From Diplolepis rosae (lineage: Eukaryota > Arthropoda > Insecta > Hymenoptera > Diplolepididae), in assembly GCA_030998225.1 (NCBI GenBank), contig JAPYXD010000742.1, positions 1,612,001 through 1,676,000 on the forward strand: a stretch of 64,000 nt of DNA, read 5' to 3'. Made by a program: the position numbers and the translations under genes. The notes under the pieces were generated by a model. It had not been told where the DNA came from. It did no database searches and saw only the letters and a program-made list of their open reading frames with translations. Numbering within the stretch: the first letter of the stretch is position 1; every line of letters begins with the position of its first letter. Shown here one piece after another: positions 51,073-63,170 of this stretch.

Positions 51073-53336
51073 ATGCACACGGAAATAATGGCTAAAGCTA
51101 TTCCATCAACAACTAAAGAATCGTCAGTTTCATTGCACCAGAAAAATACCACAATGCTAATGGAAAAGTTAAAAGAGCTTCAAATGTATACCGTATCCAG
51201 ATTTCTTAAGGCACGCAGTTATGCACGAGTTGAGAGTGAGTATTTATAAATGGATTTTACCATTAAAAAAAAATAACATCAATATATGTATTTTTACTTT
51301 TTGTTTTTCTCTTATTCTAAGTTATTGTATTTTTAGGGTTGCCACGGGAGGAGAGATAAGAAATTTGTTGTTTATTTTACTTACAAATGGGTTAGTGAAG
51401 ATGTTTATTTTAAACATAAAATAATGGAAAAATAGAGGGAACGCCCTATCTTAATAAATCTATCTTAACCTTACAAATCTATCTAAAGTTTATATAATGT
51501 TTTGCTATATATAGAACTATAGAAGATTGATTATGGTAAGCACTTAAGGGGGGAGACTCGTTCAGGACGCCTAAATTTAGGATAAATAGAAATTTTGCGT
51601 GTATGAGTATATTACAAATATCGATAAAGTAACTTTACAGGTACATTCTAGAGGATAAAGACCTATGAAAAAAAAATTTGTTACTGTCAAATTATCATGC
51701 TTTATAACACAAAAGCATTGTTGTTTACAACACTGCGCTTCCAGACGACCTCCATTACGGACGTGATAGCGGTGGCAATTTTGATCTGAGACACATAAAC
51801 CAAAAAAACTCTGAAACGACATGAGAATACCTCCTATTTGAACTAAAAATATTATTGAAATTTTCAAAATTTGAAAATTTGGTGGTTTTTGAAATAAAAG
51901 TTCCATTTTTTAAGCAAAATTTTAAAATTTATATGCTTTAAAAAACTATTTATCATAACTTTTGATGTAATTTTTTTAGTACAAACCGAAGCTCTATTGA
52001 TAAGCTTTTAAAAATGTCCTGGTTCGATTAAATCTGTCGATAAAAATTCTTCTAATCACGCCCGCAGTTTTCAAAAATACGGTTTCGAGAAAAAGGCCTT
52101 CAAAGATCCCGAGCGCGTTCACCTGGCCTTGTGTACGCTCGATGTGCCAAAGGCTGTAGCTAAGGAAGTATTTCAAATTTTGATCTGAAACTTCATAAAA
52201 ATATTTTTAGATATGCCTACTAACGATTAAGACTATTTGCAAAATATGCATTTTTTTTACCCTCTAAACGAGTCTCCCCCCTTAAGTCTATCCAGCATAG
52301 ACCTATACTTTTCCCAACATGAACATAGATTTATTGCGAAGGTCTACCGTCGCCTATACTCTCATTAAAAACGAATATAATTACAAAGCTCGATTTGAGA
52401 TAAAGACTGGTTATGCTAGCTATGATGTCCTACTCCTATGATACGCAGACGAATGCTTCTCACCCACTCGTGAGTAACTCAGTTGAAAAGCAGAAAACCT
52501 TTAACCTGACCCGAAGTGCTTCCAAGGGTTGGCTGCGGATCGCTCACGAGCCGCCAAAATGCCTTTCTCGACCAACATCTTCCTTTTTATATTCTAGACG
52601 CAACCTTACTTCAGTGACAACAAAATTTTGCGTAAAACGATCGACTACGACCTAGAGAAAATGTTTGAGATTGTGAATAAACGCGATTTCAACAATTGGA
52701 GCACACGAATCATTCATAATCGATATACAAAAATACATGACAGTACTTCCAGCAAAAGACAACTCACCAGGTATAGTTTTAAATATGCATATAGATAATA
52801 AAAAAAAAATATATATATATAACAATTTCAAGGTATATAATATGAAACATCATCACCTCTTTACTTCTTAAACTTTTTATTGTGAAATTCATTGTTAAAT
52901 TCGATTTTCACGATTTTCAATTTAGATTACTTTTTAAAAAGACACAACATTGTTGATCGTCACATTGACAAAGTTTGTGCTGCAAGATCAGTTGATGATG
53001 ATAATGAATTAGAAGGCTTAGTCAATAAATTCAAAATGGAACATATTCCCATTATTATAGTCTATGCTACAAACAAGGTATTGTTACAATCAAAACATTT
53101 ATCTTGCTAGAATTTTCAAGTGAACTGAAAAACTTATTGACTCTTAATTTATTAATAAATTTTTAGATTCGGAATGCAGATCAAATGGGCTTTCAATTGA
53201 AAATACCACCTGGCCGTATCTTAACTATTAGGAACGCGAAAAAAATTATTCAAAAAGTTCAGCGCGTAAATGTAACGACATACAGCTTCACCGTTCACAT
53301 TCAAATAAATGCGAGTAGTACCAAAAAAAACTCCTA
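51073..53336 (+). CDS. Small multi-exon gene, function unknown
   Basis: Probable exons 51073-51239, 52627-about 52776, 52926-53078 and 53167-53336 (stop). Exon 1 may start at the ATG at 51073 or 51088 and contains LMEKLKELQMYTVSRFLKARSYAR. Exon 2 reads NKILRKTIDYDLEKMFEIVNKRDFNNW, exon 3 YFLKRHNIVDRHIDKVCAARSVDDDNELEGLVNKF, exon 4 GFQLKIPPGRILTIRNAKKIIQKVQRVNVTTYSFTVHIQ. Exons 3-4 join in phase; the exon 1-2 and 2-3 donors are uncertain (GTATTT at 51240 fits exon 2; exon 2 needs a weak donor at 52786). The protein is about 210 residues, mixed helical and basic, with no domain I recognise. A TTAA-flanked MITE sits in intron 1. Codon pattern and splice signals argue for a real host gene. Confidence 0.5.
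51548..52281. mobile_element. TTAA-flanked MITE, 734 bp
   Basis: Starts GGGGGGAGACTCGTT and ends AACGAGTCTCCCCCC; TTAA lies at 51544-51547 and 52282-52285. There is no transposase. It is in the first intron of the gene at 51073. Confidence 0.9.
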
Positions 53337-53339
53337 AAA

Positions 53340-54174
53340 CAAATTTTACGGTAAAAGAAATAATCAGAAATGTAAAATTGAAATATCTTCCTGTATGAAA
53401 ACTTCAAATCGATTTTGTGAAAAAACTTTCCCTCCTGTTAGGAAAAACTGCAAGTACTGTAAAAATCTTTACAGTTAACTGTAATTGTTAAAAAGTTTTC
53501 CAATTGTTTTAAAAATTTTAACTAAAAAGTTTAACGACGTGCTTTATTGGGTTAAACTAAAGTTTATTTACCGCACTCTGAATTTTGTTATAGTTTAGGA
53601 GAGACAAGGTAGCCAACCTAGAAAATATTGCGTATTTACTAATGGCGCAAAATTCAAACGTTTACCAAAAATAAAAGGCTAAGAAAATAATGTTGAACAA
53701 ATTTTCTATAAATATTTTTTCACATAAGATAAATCAAATAAATAAAATTCATTCGAGTGCACTTAAAGAACAGTTTGTTTGTTAAAACAAACAACATTCT
53801 GATTATAAGACCAACGAATACAAATTTTTGACTGTTTCTTCGTATATTAAATAATTTTTTTTAATCAAATCAAACTATTCTCTTAGTTTGTAATAAATTT
53901 TATGGATTTAATAAGAGTCGATTCATGTATATAGAACTTTATCGTAAATTATTCTATTAGTAAAATAAATTGTTGGTTCTGAAAAGAGGCGATTGTTATT
54001 ACCATTAATTTTCTTAGCATCATTACTAATAAGTCTAAAAAAAATTAGAAAAGCAATATACACCAAACATATCGCAAATACCACGAATTATTCGGTAACA
54101 AAAGGGCAAGAAAACAATGCGAAATCACCAGCATTATTAGAAATATTATTAAAATTCATAAACACTTGTATGAA
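53340..54174. other. AT-rich intergenic sequence
   Basis: The 3' flank of the unknown gene up to the gypsy LTR. Nothing else was recognised. Confidence 0.4.
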
Positions 54175-55012
54175 CGTGGTCAGTTGAGTCTTCGTTATAA
54201 TCCTTGAGATAGTACTTGTCGGATGGAAATTCGTAGTTCAGACGGTTGATCTAGTTAATTCTCGATCCTAGTTTCAGATAGAATTTGGGAGGTGATTCCC
54301 CTTCACGTTCTAAAGTCGTTGAACTCAGCGTCGAGTAAGAATTTGTCTGAGTAGCGGTAAAATCTGATGAGTCAGGACTGAACTCGTAGTGTAGAGATAA
54401 TGAAACTAGACCAGACTCGCGGCGTAGAGATGATGGTACTGGACTGGACTCGCGTTGGTTACATTGTAGAAATCGCACGTTGACTACTAACTGAACTGAA
54501 TTATTGGAACTTTCGCTTTTTATAGAACTTTGAAAGGTCACCTACGGTGGCAGTAAAAAACAAGGTGTATCATCTTTTCCATATTTGGTATTTAAGATCG
54601 GATGAGTTGCCTTCTCTGATAACTTACGCTTCGATGAAATTTATTAACTGGCATTAGTGTCATAGTCAAATATATCAAGTCTATTTTATCTGTTATTTGA
54701 TTCTAACGAAAAGGTCAACTACTGTGAAAGTAAAAACAAGGTGTACGATCTTTTCCATATTTCGGTGTTGAAGCTTAAAGTCGAATGAGTTGCTTTCACC
54801 GATGAGTCACGTTCCGATGAAATTTATTACTTGGCGTTAATGTCACAGCCAAATATATCTATTTAGATTTGCCTTTCGATTTTAACGATCTTCTTATTTC
54901 TTGTTAGATCTTGCTGTTGAGTCAATATAATCAAGGACATGGTAATGTTGCCTTGATCCCTTCATTGGTTCCTTAATTTGTTTATTACTCTAGGTGGTAG
55001 AGTCGCGGGACG
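54175..55012 (-). repeat. 3' LTR with an internal duplication
   Basis: Similar to 63171-63775, but about 233 bp longer, mainly because a 176-bp stretch (GGTCACCTACGGTGG.. at 54537; GGTCAACTACTGTG.. at 54713) is repeated, plus about 50 bp extra near 54190. Confidence 0.88.
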
Positions 55013-55015
55013 TGA

Positions 55016-55030
55016 AACCTCCCCCCTTAA
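55016..55030 (-). promoter_or_regulatory. Polypurine tract
   Basis: The minus strand reads AAGGGGGGAGG just upstream of the 3' LTR, where plus-strand DNA synthesis of LTR elements is primed. Confidence 0.75.
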
Positions 55031-56640
55031 TTCGAACGCGGGGAGTTAACGATCCGCGATCGAAACTTCGGTAGAAGAATACATTTTTACTCCAGGATGC
55101 TTACTCAATCAAGAACATATTTTTAATTTAATTCAACAATTTATAACATAAAAATTTCGTTTATACATAATTATAGGGATTAAAATTTTAAATTATTGTT
55201 GCGAATTAAAAATTTATAACAAGTTTTACATAAATGCATAGTAATAACAGAGGATACAATTCTGGCAATATTACAATCATTGATTACATATGTTATAGTG
55301 GTAATTAGGTAATTTGACAATTTTTTTTGATTGATAATAACTATTCAAACTTCACAACATAATGATTGTTGATGAAAAGAAGGTCAAAAATTGTAAAATA
55401 GTACAGAGTCATTTCGAAGAATTACGATCGTTAATGCATAAATTAGTAAAAATAAAATCTGGAAAGCATTATAAATTATTGATTATACATAAAAAGAGAT
55501 TGACACATATAATATTAATAGAGATGAAAAAAAAATTAGGATCGCTGATTGCATATATTAATTAATAAACGTCGTAACTTGGTACATTAAAGAGAAAAAA
55601 CTTGATTAAGTCTGAAATTGATTTCTTCAAAACATGGCATTGCGATTGCTTATTATTACTTTTACAGGTTTCTGAAAATTAATTTCATGAACTTTAATTT
55701 GATTAGTGTATTATTAAATGAATAAAATAATAATGAGAAAAACAATTTTACATAATAACAGGGTAATAGATTTCCCTACAATTCTTGTACTTTTAATTGT
55801 TTTTCTAATCTTTCTTTTAAAATTAATAGAGTTATTTGTGCATGAAACATATGAAAAATAGTTATTATTTAATTTGTCATTGTTGCACATTAATTTCTAT
55901 TGGAAAAGCAATTTTTACATTAACAATTTTGTAACGCCATCGCACAGTATACATTTACAGACTCAATATTTGTATAAACTGTTCTTCCAATAGAATGGGA
56001 ATCAAGAAAAGTTCCCTTGATGGAAGAAAATCAAAATTGAAATTATATTTATGATGGCACCAATTATGAAGTGCTTATTTATTCTTGTCATAAAAAGTAT
56101 TTTTTTCATCCAGAAAAGAAGAAAAATGCAAATATTTCTATATTTTTCTTTAAGCGATAAAATAGAATGTTGATTCGAATGAAAACTAGCATTTGTCTTA
56201 CTAAAAAGGTTATTAGTTTGTTTTTTAAATAGTCAATGAACAAAAACAAAAATGATTGAATCAAATGTAAAGAAAGTATTTATAAGAATTTTAAAGAGGT
56301 ATAATTTTTTTTTATGATATTAGATTTTTAGTTTGTGCTGAACAGAAGAGAAAACTTGAAAAACTTTGATCAATTTGGCAAATACTTGCTAGTTTATGAA
56401 GTATAATTTGCTCTGAAAAAAAGACCATGAAACATATTGAAATTTTTTCATTGCAATTTGAAGGTACAGTTAGCTTCTCGAATCTCTGAAATAGGAAAAA
56501 TATGATTAGAATAAAATTTCAAAGTATATTTTTTTTTAAAACATTCCCTGGTTTAGTTATTCTAAACGCATTGGTTTTATGCAAAGATTATATTATTTTA
56601 AGCTTGAATTCAAATTCAGTTAATCACTTTTGTATATTTT
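55031..56640. other. 3' non-coding region of the gypsy element
   Basis: AT-rich, 1.6 kb between integrase and 3' LTR. No env-like ORF with signal or membrane segments was recognised. The 67-codon plus-strand ORF at 55362 is Lys-rich and probably chance. Confidence 0.45.
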
Positions 56641-57481
56641 TGTGCGACCTTTTTATTCGATTGACGTGAACTACTTTCGTTTTTCCTTTTATGTTGATTT
56701 TTACATTTCCTTTTCCTAGTACATCTACAACTTCGTGAGGTCCTGTGTATTGATTATCCAGCTTTTTAATTTTTCCTCCTTTTAATAAAAATACATTATC
56801 CCCAATTTTTATTTACAAGGGATTTATTTTTCTATCGTGGTACATTTTTTATTTTTATTTTGCCGCTATGAGATTTTCTCTTGCTTGTGTCCGCATTTCA
56901 TGCAGTTGTGTGACAAAGTTGATCAAATAATCATCACAGGTTTGCAATTTTTCATTTCATAATAGAGGTTCACTAGAGGGTTCACGGGTTAATTTGCTAA
57001 AAACTAATTCGTAAGGCGTACATTTTGTGGCTTCGTGTACACTTGTGTTATATGAAAACATTGCTAATTCTAGCCAATCATCCCATTCTGAGTTTTTTGC
57101 TACAAATTGTTTGAGATATTCACCTAGGATATGATGTGATCGTTCAAGTGATCCATTGGATTGAGGGTGAAAAGCTGTGGTACGAAATTGTTTGATTCTA
57201 AATCGTTTTGCTAATCTTTTTAATAAATTGCTTAAAAAATCTCTGCCTTGATCTGTCAGTACTCCTTTTGGCGATCCAAATATGCAAATAAATTTTTTCA
57301 CGAATGCGTCTGCTATTGTACCAGCTTGATGATTAGGAAGCGGTATTGCTAGAGAGTATTTTGTAAAATCATCTTGTATCGTAAGAATATACAAATTTCC
57401 AGACTTTGTTTCTGGTAGTGGACCAACAATATCCATTGATATTTTTTCGAAGGCAGTAGTGGGTGTATCAGTAATAACCAC
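56640..57481 (-). pseudogene. Gypsy integrase (core and C-terminal module)
   Basis: The core (57481-56957) reads ISMDIVGPLP (first catalytic Asp), VLTDQGRDFLS (second) and HPQSNGSLERSHH with the catalytic Glu in SLERSH, all present. It ends prematurely at 56957 by a stop after EPLL. Behind it, in broken frames to about 56640: NFVTQLHEMRTQARENL and LDNQYTGPHEVVDVLGKGNVKI, the GPY/F-type C-terminal module. The zinc-binding N-terminal domain and the linker are missing; the frame starts directly after the RNase H fragment. Confidence 0.88.
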
Positions 57482-57489
57482 TTAAACTA

Positions 57490-58655
57490 CGTGAAGCATA
57501 TGCTATTGGCTTATCCTTGCCTATTTCACCTTGTGATAATATATCTCCTATTGCGTATCCTGAGGCATCTGTTGTGAGAACAAAGGGTTGAGAAAAATCG
57601 GGTCGTTGTAAAAGTGGTTCTTCACATAATCTTGATTTTAAAATATCAAAAGCTGTTTGCTGTTTATCGGTCCATATGAAAGGGGTATCCTTTTTTAGAA
57701 GTTGATTAAGAGGATTTGCAATTTTGGGAAATCCTTCGAAAAATCTACGATAATATCCTGCTAATCCTAAAAATTGTTTACATTCTTTTGTATCTTTGGA
57801 ACTGGAAATTCTTTCACGGCTATTATTTTTTTGGGGTCCGGTCGAACTCCATTTTTATCAATTATATGACCTAAATATCCTATCTCAGGTCGTAGAAATT
57901 CACATTTGTCTGGTTGTAAATAAAGGTTTGCTTTTCGAAGACGTTGTATTAAATTATTAAATTTTTTCTCATGTTCTTCTAGTGTATCAGCAAATATGAC
58001 TATGTCGTCAAGATATACAAAGAGTTCTGTCCCTATTAATCCAGTTAAAGTAATATCCATTAACCTTTGAAATGTTGCAGGAGCGGTTTTTAAACCAAAG
58101 GGCATTCGATCAAATTCATAATGGCCATGAGGTGTAGAAAATGCAGTTTTATGAGAGTCTTTAGGGTCCATTTTTATATGGTGAAAACCAGTAGCTAAAT
58201 CAAATACTGAAAAATATTTGTCAGATCTGAGTGAATCGAGTATATCGTTTATGTTAGGTAGTGGGTAAGAATCTCCGATTGTTTTTTCATTAAGTTTTCT
58301 GAAGTCAAGAACCATTCGCCATTTTATTTCACCTTTAGAGTCTGGTTTTTTAGGAACAATCCAAACTACAGTGTAACACGGTGATTTGAAGGTTTTATTA
58401 TTTTATTTTTTAATAATTCGTCAACTTGTTTTGTAATTTCTTCTTTATGAACAGGGGGAAATCTATATTGTCTTGAAAAAATTGGAGAATCATCTGTAGT
58501 TGGAATCGAATGTTGCAAAACGTTAGTAGCTTCAAGTAGTTCTCCTGGGATTTGAAGTCTGTCTGCACTGTGAATAATTAATCTCTCTACATGTTCGTAT
58601 TCATCTTGATTCAAATGATCCAAACGAAGAAGTTTTTTGATGCATTGTAACGTGG
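57490..58655 (-). pseudogene. Gypsy reverse transcriptase and RNase H start
   Basis: 58655-58366 holds the RT N-terminus (FSRQYRFPPVHKEEITKQVDELLKNKIIKPS). A frameshift at about 58370 is followed by the open stretch 58315-57767 with VLDFRKLNEKT, DLATGFHHIKM (first catalytic Asp), FDRMPFGLKTAPATFQRLM and LFVYLDDIVIFA (YLDD catalytic box). A second frameshift near 57780 leads into GLAGYYRRFFEGFPKIANPL and then PFVLTTDASGYAIG and KPIAYASRSL, the first third of RNase H, where the element breaks off into the integrase. Confidence 0.9.
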
Positions 58656-59985
58656 TAAATTACGTTAACTTTTTTTTACCTCGACCGGCAACGACAGGAT
58701 CGAGCCCAAGCCACCTTTTAATTAAAACTCAACACTGTCAGGGATAGTCTGAGAGCTGCTCATAAAATTCTTTTATTTTTTTTATTGTTTTTCTGGCCGT
58801 TTTCTTTTTTTATTTGTTTCATTGAAAAACACCAGCTTGAAAGGAGCCGCCAAGGAGATCGCTGTGTTACCATCGCACGCAGAGGGGTTCACAGGCAAGC
58901 CATAGAGGTCATCACCCAGCAGGCATGGCATCTGAAACGACCACGTGCTGCAGCCCATGGTTTCCAACACCGTCGCACCATTATTATTATAATTAATATA
59001 GAGAGGGCATGACGGGTTGGAACAATTAGAAATTGTATTATATATTGTATATTAGCCTTGTCTATTTGTAACTGCTGTGTTGTGCAGTACAAACTCAACG
59101 TAGTTTAAACGCACCCCTCTACGTTTTAAGCCAATGGGGCAAGCTGACCGATAGACGCTTCAGCTCATTGGTTGCCTGGCGCCGTCGTCCTCACAAGACG
59201 AGTCGCCCGCGCAAACCTGAGCTTCACGCGCGTGCGCTAGCCTTTCCAGCTGATGTAATAAAACTGCGCGACACCTTTGGCGCGCAGCTTTATTCTGTCA
59301 TTGTTGCCCGAGCGCAAAATAATCGCAAAAGATTTGGTAGTTTTTTTTTACTTCCCATGGACGCCGACATGGACTTTGATTTTCACGCAACTAGGCGCGA
59401 GATCGCGGCCAGATCCTCGGTAAGTCTTTAAGACTCCATTCCGGGCCGTATTAAAATTATTATTTTCACGAACCGTGGCTCTCAGGCTCTCTCAGAGCTC
59501 TGCCTTTTTTTTGTACCACTAGCCATGTTGGCCAATGATATTTTAATCACTCGCTTTAATGAGTCTTTGATTGTATCGAGCCTGGGCCTTGCCCGATTAC
59601 TAAATAAATTGTAGTTTAGTTTATTTGCTTAATTTATTTTATTATTTTATTTGCACAAGAGCTTCTATGTTTAGGTTAAGATCCCTTTCCTAACCTAAAA
59701 CCTTGCCTGATCCGGACTCCCGAATCCATAATAACCCTAGCCGGAACCCCTGCTTGGCTTCGCTTTTCTTGTTGCATGCTAAGTTCTTATTTTCAGGGTC
59801 ATCGATTTATAAATATGGCGTCGAGAGACGCCAGGCGCTCAGTTTAGAAGCCGCCTTAGTAATGCCGGTGACACCGAGGGTAATCCCGAATCCTCGGGTC
59901 CGCTTTGTTAAATGCTTTTTATTTCTGACGTTTCAGCGGAGGTCACCCGTTATAGCATTCTATTCTTTCTTCACCTGTTAAGTTA
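58655..59985 (+). mobile_element. GC-rich insertion splitting gypsy pol
   Basis: The gypsy polyprotein frame reads up to FFDNPCKFFNLT at about 59985 and resumes with LQCIKKLLRLDHLN at about 58650. The 1.33 kb in between is unrelated, GC-richer sequence. It contains a short ORF with a start at 59357 (MDADMDFDFHATRREIAARSS) ending at a GTAAGT splice-donor-like site (59420). Base content and the promoter-like middle suggest a solo LTR or fragment of another retroelement. No clear target duplication was seen. Confidence 0.6.
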
Positions 59986-60083
59986 AAAAATTTGCATGGA
60001 TTGTCGAAAAAATTGTCGGTTTTTAAGAAGCTATTCAGAATTTGGTTAGATAAATCGTCATCACTTAAGTTTTTTAAATTCCT

Positions 60084-60698
60084 TCATTGACTTGTTACAT
60101 TTTGAAAATCTCTTTCTTCAAAGTCTTCTAAAGAAATAGCCGGTATTGATATCGTTACTGAAATTTCGTTTGTATTTGCAAATTTAATATAAGCTTTACC
60201 ATTGCAATTTTTCACAATTGCGTCTCCAGTATAAATTCCTTCGCCAAAATGTAGTCGAGGTACGTAACCTTCGCTTTTTTCAGCATTTTCAATTGGAACA
60301 TAAAATGTTGTTACTGTTCTAACTGGAATTGTTAATATCTGTGTCGATTCAAATGAATATAGTTTATTTTGTATTTCTAGACATTTTGATACATAATTTA
60401 TATTGAATTTATTTTCTCGAAAAAATTCTGAACCTAGAACTCCGTCTTTATCTATTGGAACTTTATTAGGAATTATATTCAATATTGTTGGGTATCCTAC
60501 AATGTTTATTTGTATTTGCCCCATTGTAAAAAGTGGTAAATTATTTATTCGTGTAAGTTTTAATACTATTTTTTCATCTATTGGCAAATTAGGATTTACG
60601 GAATTTTGTTTAATCAAATTTCGACCAGCACCGGTATCTATCATCATGCGAACAGGACTTTGAAGACCTTCTGCGCATATCATTATCGATGGAATCAT
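60084..60698 (-). CDS. Gypsy aspartic protease region
   Basis: A 204-codon open frame. MMIDTGAGRNLI carries the catalytic Asp-Thr-Gly of retroviral-type proteases near residue 22, and DGVLGSEFF the conserved flap/helix region about 65 residues later. The N-terminal Met is not the true start, since the frame continues upstream from gag (toward 60760). It ends at 60084 with a stop after FQNVTSQ, though linker text (LSDDDLSNQILNSFLK) follows in another frame. It processes the polyprotein in an intact element. Confidence 0.82.
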   Translation of the reverse strand: MIPSIMICAEGLQSPVRMMIDTGAGRNLIKQNSVNPNLPIDEKIVLKLTRINNLPLFTMGQIQINIVGYPTILNIIPNKVPIDKDGVLGSEFFRENKFNINYVSKCLEIQNKLYSFESTQILTIPVRTVTTFYVPIENAEKSEGYVPRLHFGEGIYTGDAIVKNCNGKAYIKFANTNEISVTISIPAISLEDFEERDFQNVTSQ

Positions 60699-60766
60699 AC
60701 TTGGTTTGGAAACGCTTATTTTTATAGCCGGTTGATCGTTAAAAGTGGATGATTCTGGTTCTTGCC

Positions 60767-61937
60767 TTACGCTTTCCTCAGTGCATCCCTACTGGGGAGA
60801 GCGTTTGAGTTTTCCGAATTTTGCGATTGTTGTTTATTTAATCTAACATTACAATTTGTTATAACATGTCCTGGTTTTTTACAATAGTTGCATATAACTT
60901 CTGATTTTTGTGGATAATTTTTATTTGGTCTACTTAATTGCTGATTTCGCATCTCACGTTGTCTATTTTGATTTAAAAATTGTCTGTGATTTGCATACCT
61001 GTTGTGATGTAGATTTTCTTGTCTATTATCATTATTTCTGTTTCTCGAAAAATTATTATTATTGGAATTATGGAATCTATTGCTGTTGGGATCATTATTT
61101 CTGTTACTTGAAAAGTTATTGTAATTGTTGTTCCTGTTCCTTAAAAAATTGTTATTCGGATAATTGTTTTGTGCAAAGTTATTATTATCATAATTGTTAT
61201 TTCTGTTTCCTAAAAAATGGTTATTCCGGTAATTATTTCTTGCAGAATTATTGTAAATATTTTCTCGTTGTTGGTGATTATTACTAGGCTGTCGATTTTG
61301 CATAACAAAATTAGGGTTTTGTTTTCTAGATACTGCTTCTTGTGCTTTGGTTAAATGATAACAATTTTCAGCAACATGACCTGGTTTTTTACATATTATA
61401 CAATTTATGTTGTTATCTCGTGCAACATTGAACCGAGTTGTTTTATTATTTCTATTATTTATAGAATCATCCATTTTTAAATAATCTGAATTTTTATTTC
61501 TCTGTAGTGCGGAAAATGCTGCCAAATCTCTTGCTACGTTGATTGTGTCATTGAAAACTTCTTTAAATGATTCCTTTGTTTTTACTCGAATTTCTAATTC
61601 AGGACGCAGACCGCGAATAAAGCATTGAATAACGTCTTTTTGAAGGTTCTGTTTGAAGGTATTATCTACTTGTCCATTATTGTTGAGTTAAGGTTTTCTC
61701 TAAAGAAATATTATCTAATTGAAAACCGATATTTGTTTTGTCCTTGTTAGAACTATTTTCACAATTATCTTTAGTTACCTTTTCATTCACAGTAACTGTT
61801 CTTTTTGGTTTAAGGGGACCAGTTTGATTTTGTGCCACAAATTTTGCAAGTTCAATATTTTTCTTAATTTGACTGCGTGTAATAGGATTTCCTTGAATAT
61901 GTGATTTCCCTAATTCACTGGGATTGGGTCCCGACAT
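60767..61937 (-). pseudogene. Gypsy gag with two zinc knuckles
   Basis: The N-terminal block (61937-61677) starts MSGPNPSELG. After a break at about 61680 the frame continues FKQNLQKDVIQCFIRGLRPELEIRV, then DLAAFSALQRNKNSD. From 61460 there is a CCHC knuckle, CIICKKPGHVAENC, then a long Asn/Arg-rich repeat region (NNYRNNHFLGNRNNNYDNN type) and a second knuckle, CNYCKKPGHVITNC, ending at 60767. Such knuckles bind the element's RNA. The capsid part appears shortened compared with typical gypsy gag, suggesting an internal deletion at the break. Confidence 0.85.
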
Positions 61938-63170
61938 AGATTATTATAAAATAAAATTTACTGATACGTACATGGAGACACTTTTAAATTGCAATATACA
62001 TAAATATTTAATTGGATCAACAGAAAAGTTTTTCAAATATCTTTCGTTTTAAAATATTTTTGTAATCAATAGATGTAATTGATAATTTGTTATTAGAAAA
62101 TATGAATTTGTCTCAATGTTCTGAGTCAGGTAAATTTATAGTCATCAATCAAAATTCTTAAAATAATATGCCTTAATTCTACCAATTTCCATGTGCTTAC
62201 AGAAAAAATATTTATTTAGAATTTTTGTTTCAAATTTCTTCTTATTGAAACTAATTTTGGTCCTTGTCTTACCTGGGATACTTGATATGTTTTTTTTGTA
62301 TATAATTGTCGAATGGTATAGGTCACAAATGGGTTTTAAATAATTGTTACACTAAAAAAAACATTTTTTTTATATTTTTTATCATACACACATAAACGAA
62401 ATTATAAAATATACAGAATTTTAGTAATGCAAGATTGGACAAGCCTGATTCAAGCACAACATCCTATGTAATCGTTGTACTTTCAGAAATTCAGATAATA
62501 AAATTTCAAATAAAATAAGTCTTTTGATCACCTAGGTTAGCTTCAAGGGCAAATCCCTGCGTGACTCAACATAATTTATTTTATTTTAGCACAGTTTGTA
62601 CAAAATAACAAGAAATAAGGAAATTAAACAATTTTTGAAATAAAATAATTATTTAAACACTTAGGTTAGCCTCAAGTTCAGATCCCTTTGTGTGATTTGA
62701 TAAAATTATTTTACTTTAACACGATATGTGTATAAAATTTCAAATAAAATAGAATGATTATTTAATCACTCAAGTTAGCCTCAAGGTGTAATCAGATAAA
62801 CTATAATTGTACTTTATCAAGTTTTGAATCTTAGTAATTATAAAATTTCAATATCCCATTCACTGACTTTAAGTGTTTCCCGGCCGATGAACGAAAAAAG
62901 AGATTGGGTATGTTACGTCAGAAACGTAACATTTCTCTTCTTAAAAGATTTCCTCGTTTTATGTAAGGATCGAAAGGATCCTCTCTAACGGATGAGGAGA
63001 AGTCAGTGATTGAGAATGGTTAATGATGTAAAATATATTTATTGACGATCAAATAAGAAATGAGTAAGCACCTTGAAATTGTAAATTTCAAGTAATTGTA
63101 TTACTGAAATACCCTTGTAATTACCCTGAGTGTAATTTGCTTGATGATTTATTGAGTCCAGTGGAGCGAA
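61938..63170 (-). other. Leader of the gypsy element
   Basis: 1.2 kb between the 5' LTR and gag. AT-rich and non-coding. It contains a tandem array of three repeats at about 62505-62800. Confidence 0.6.
62505..62800. repeat. About 113-127-bp tandem array in the gypsy leader
   Basis: Three units, each with AAATAAAATA and a TTAGCCTCAAG or TTAGCTTCAAG block at about 62535, 62662 and 62775. Confidence 0.75.

Noticed and set aside
55362..55565. 67-codon Lys-rich ORF in the gypsy 3' region
   Set aside because: AT-rich chance frame with no env-like features.
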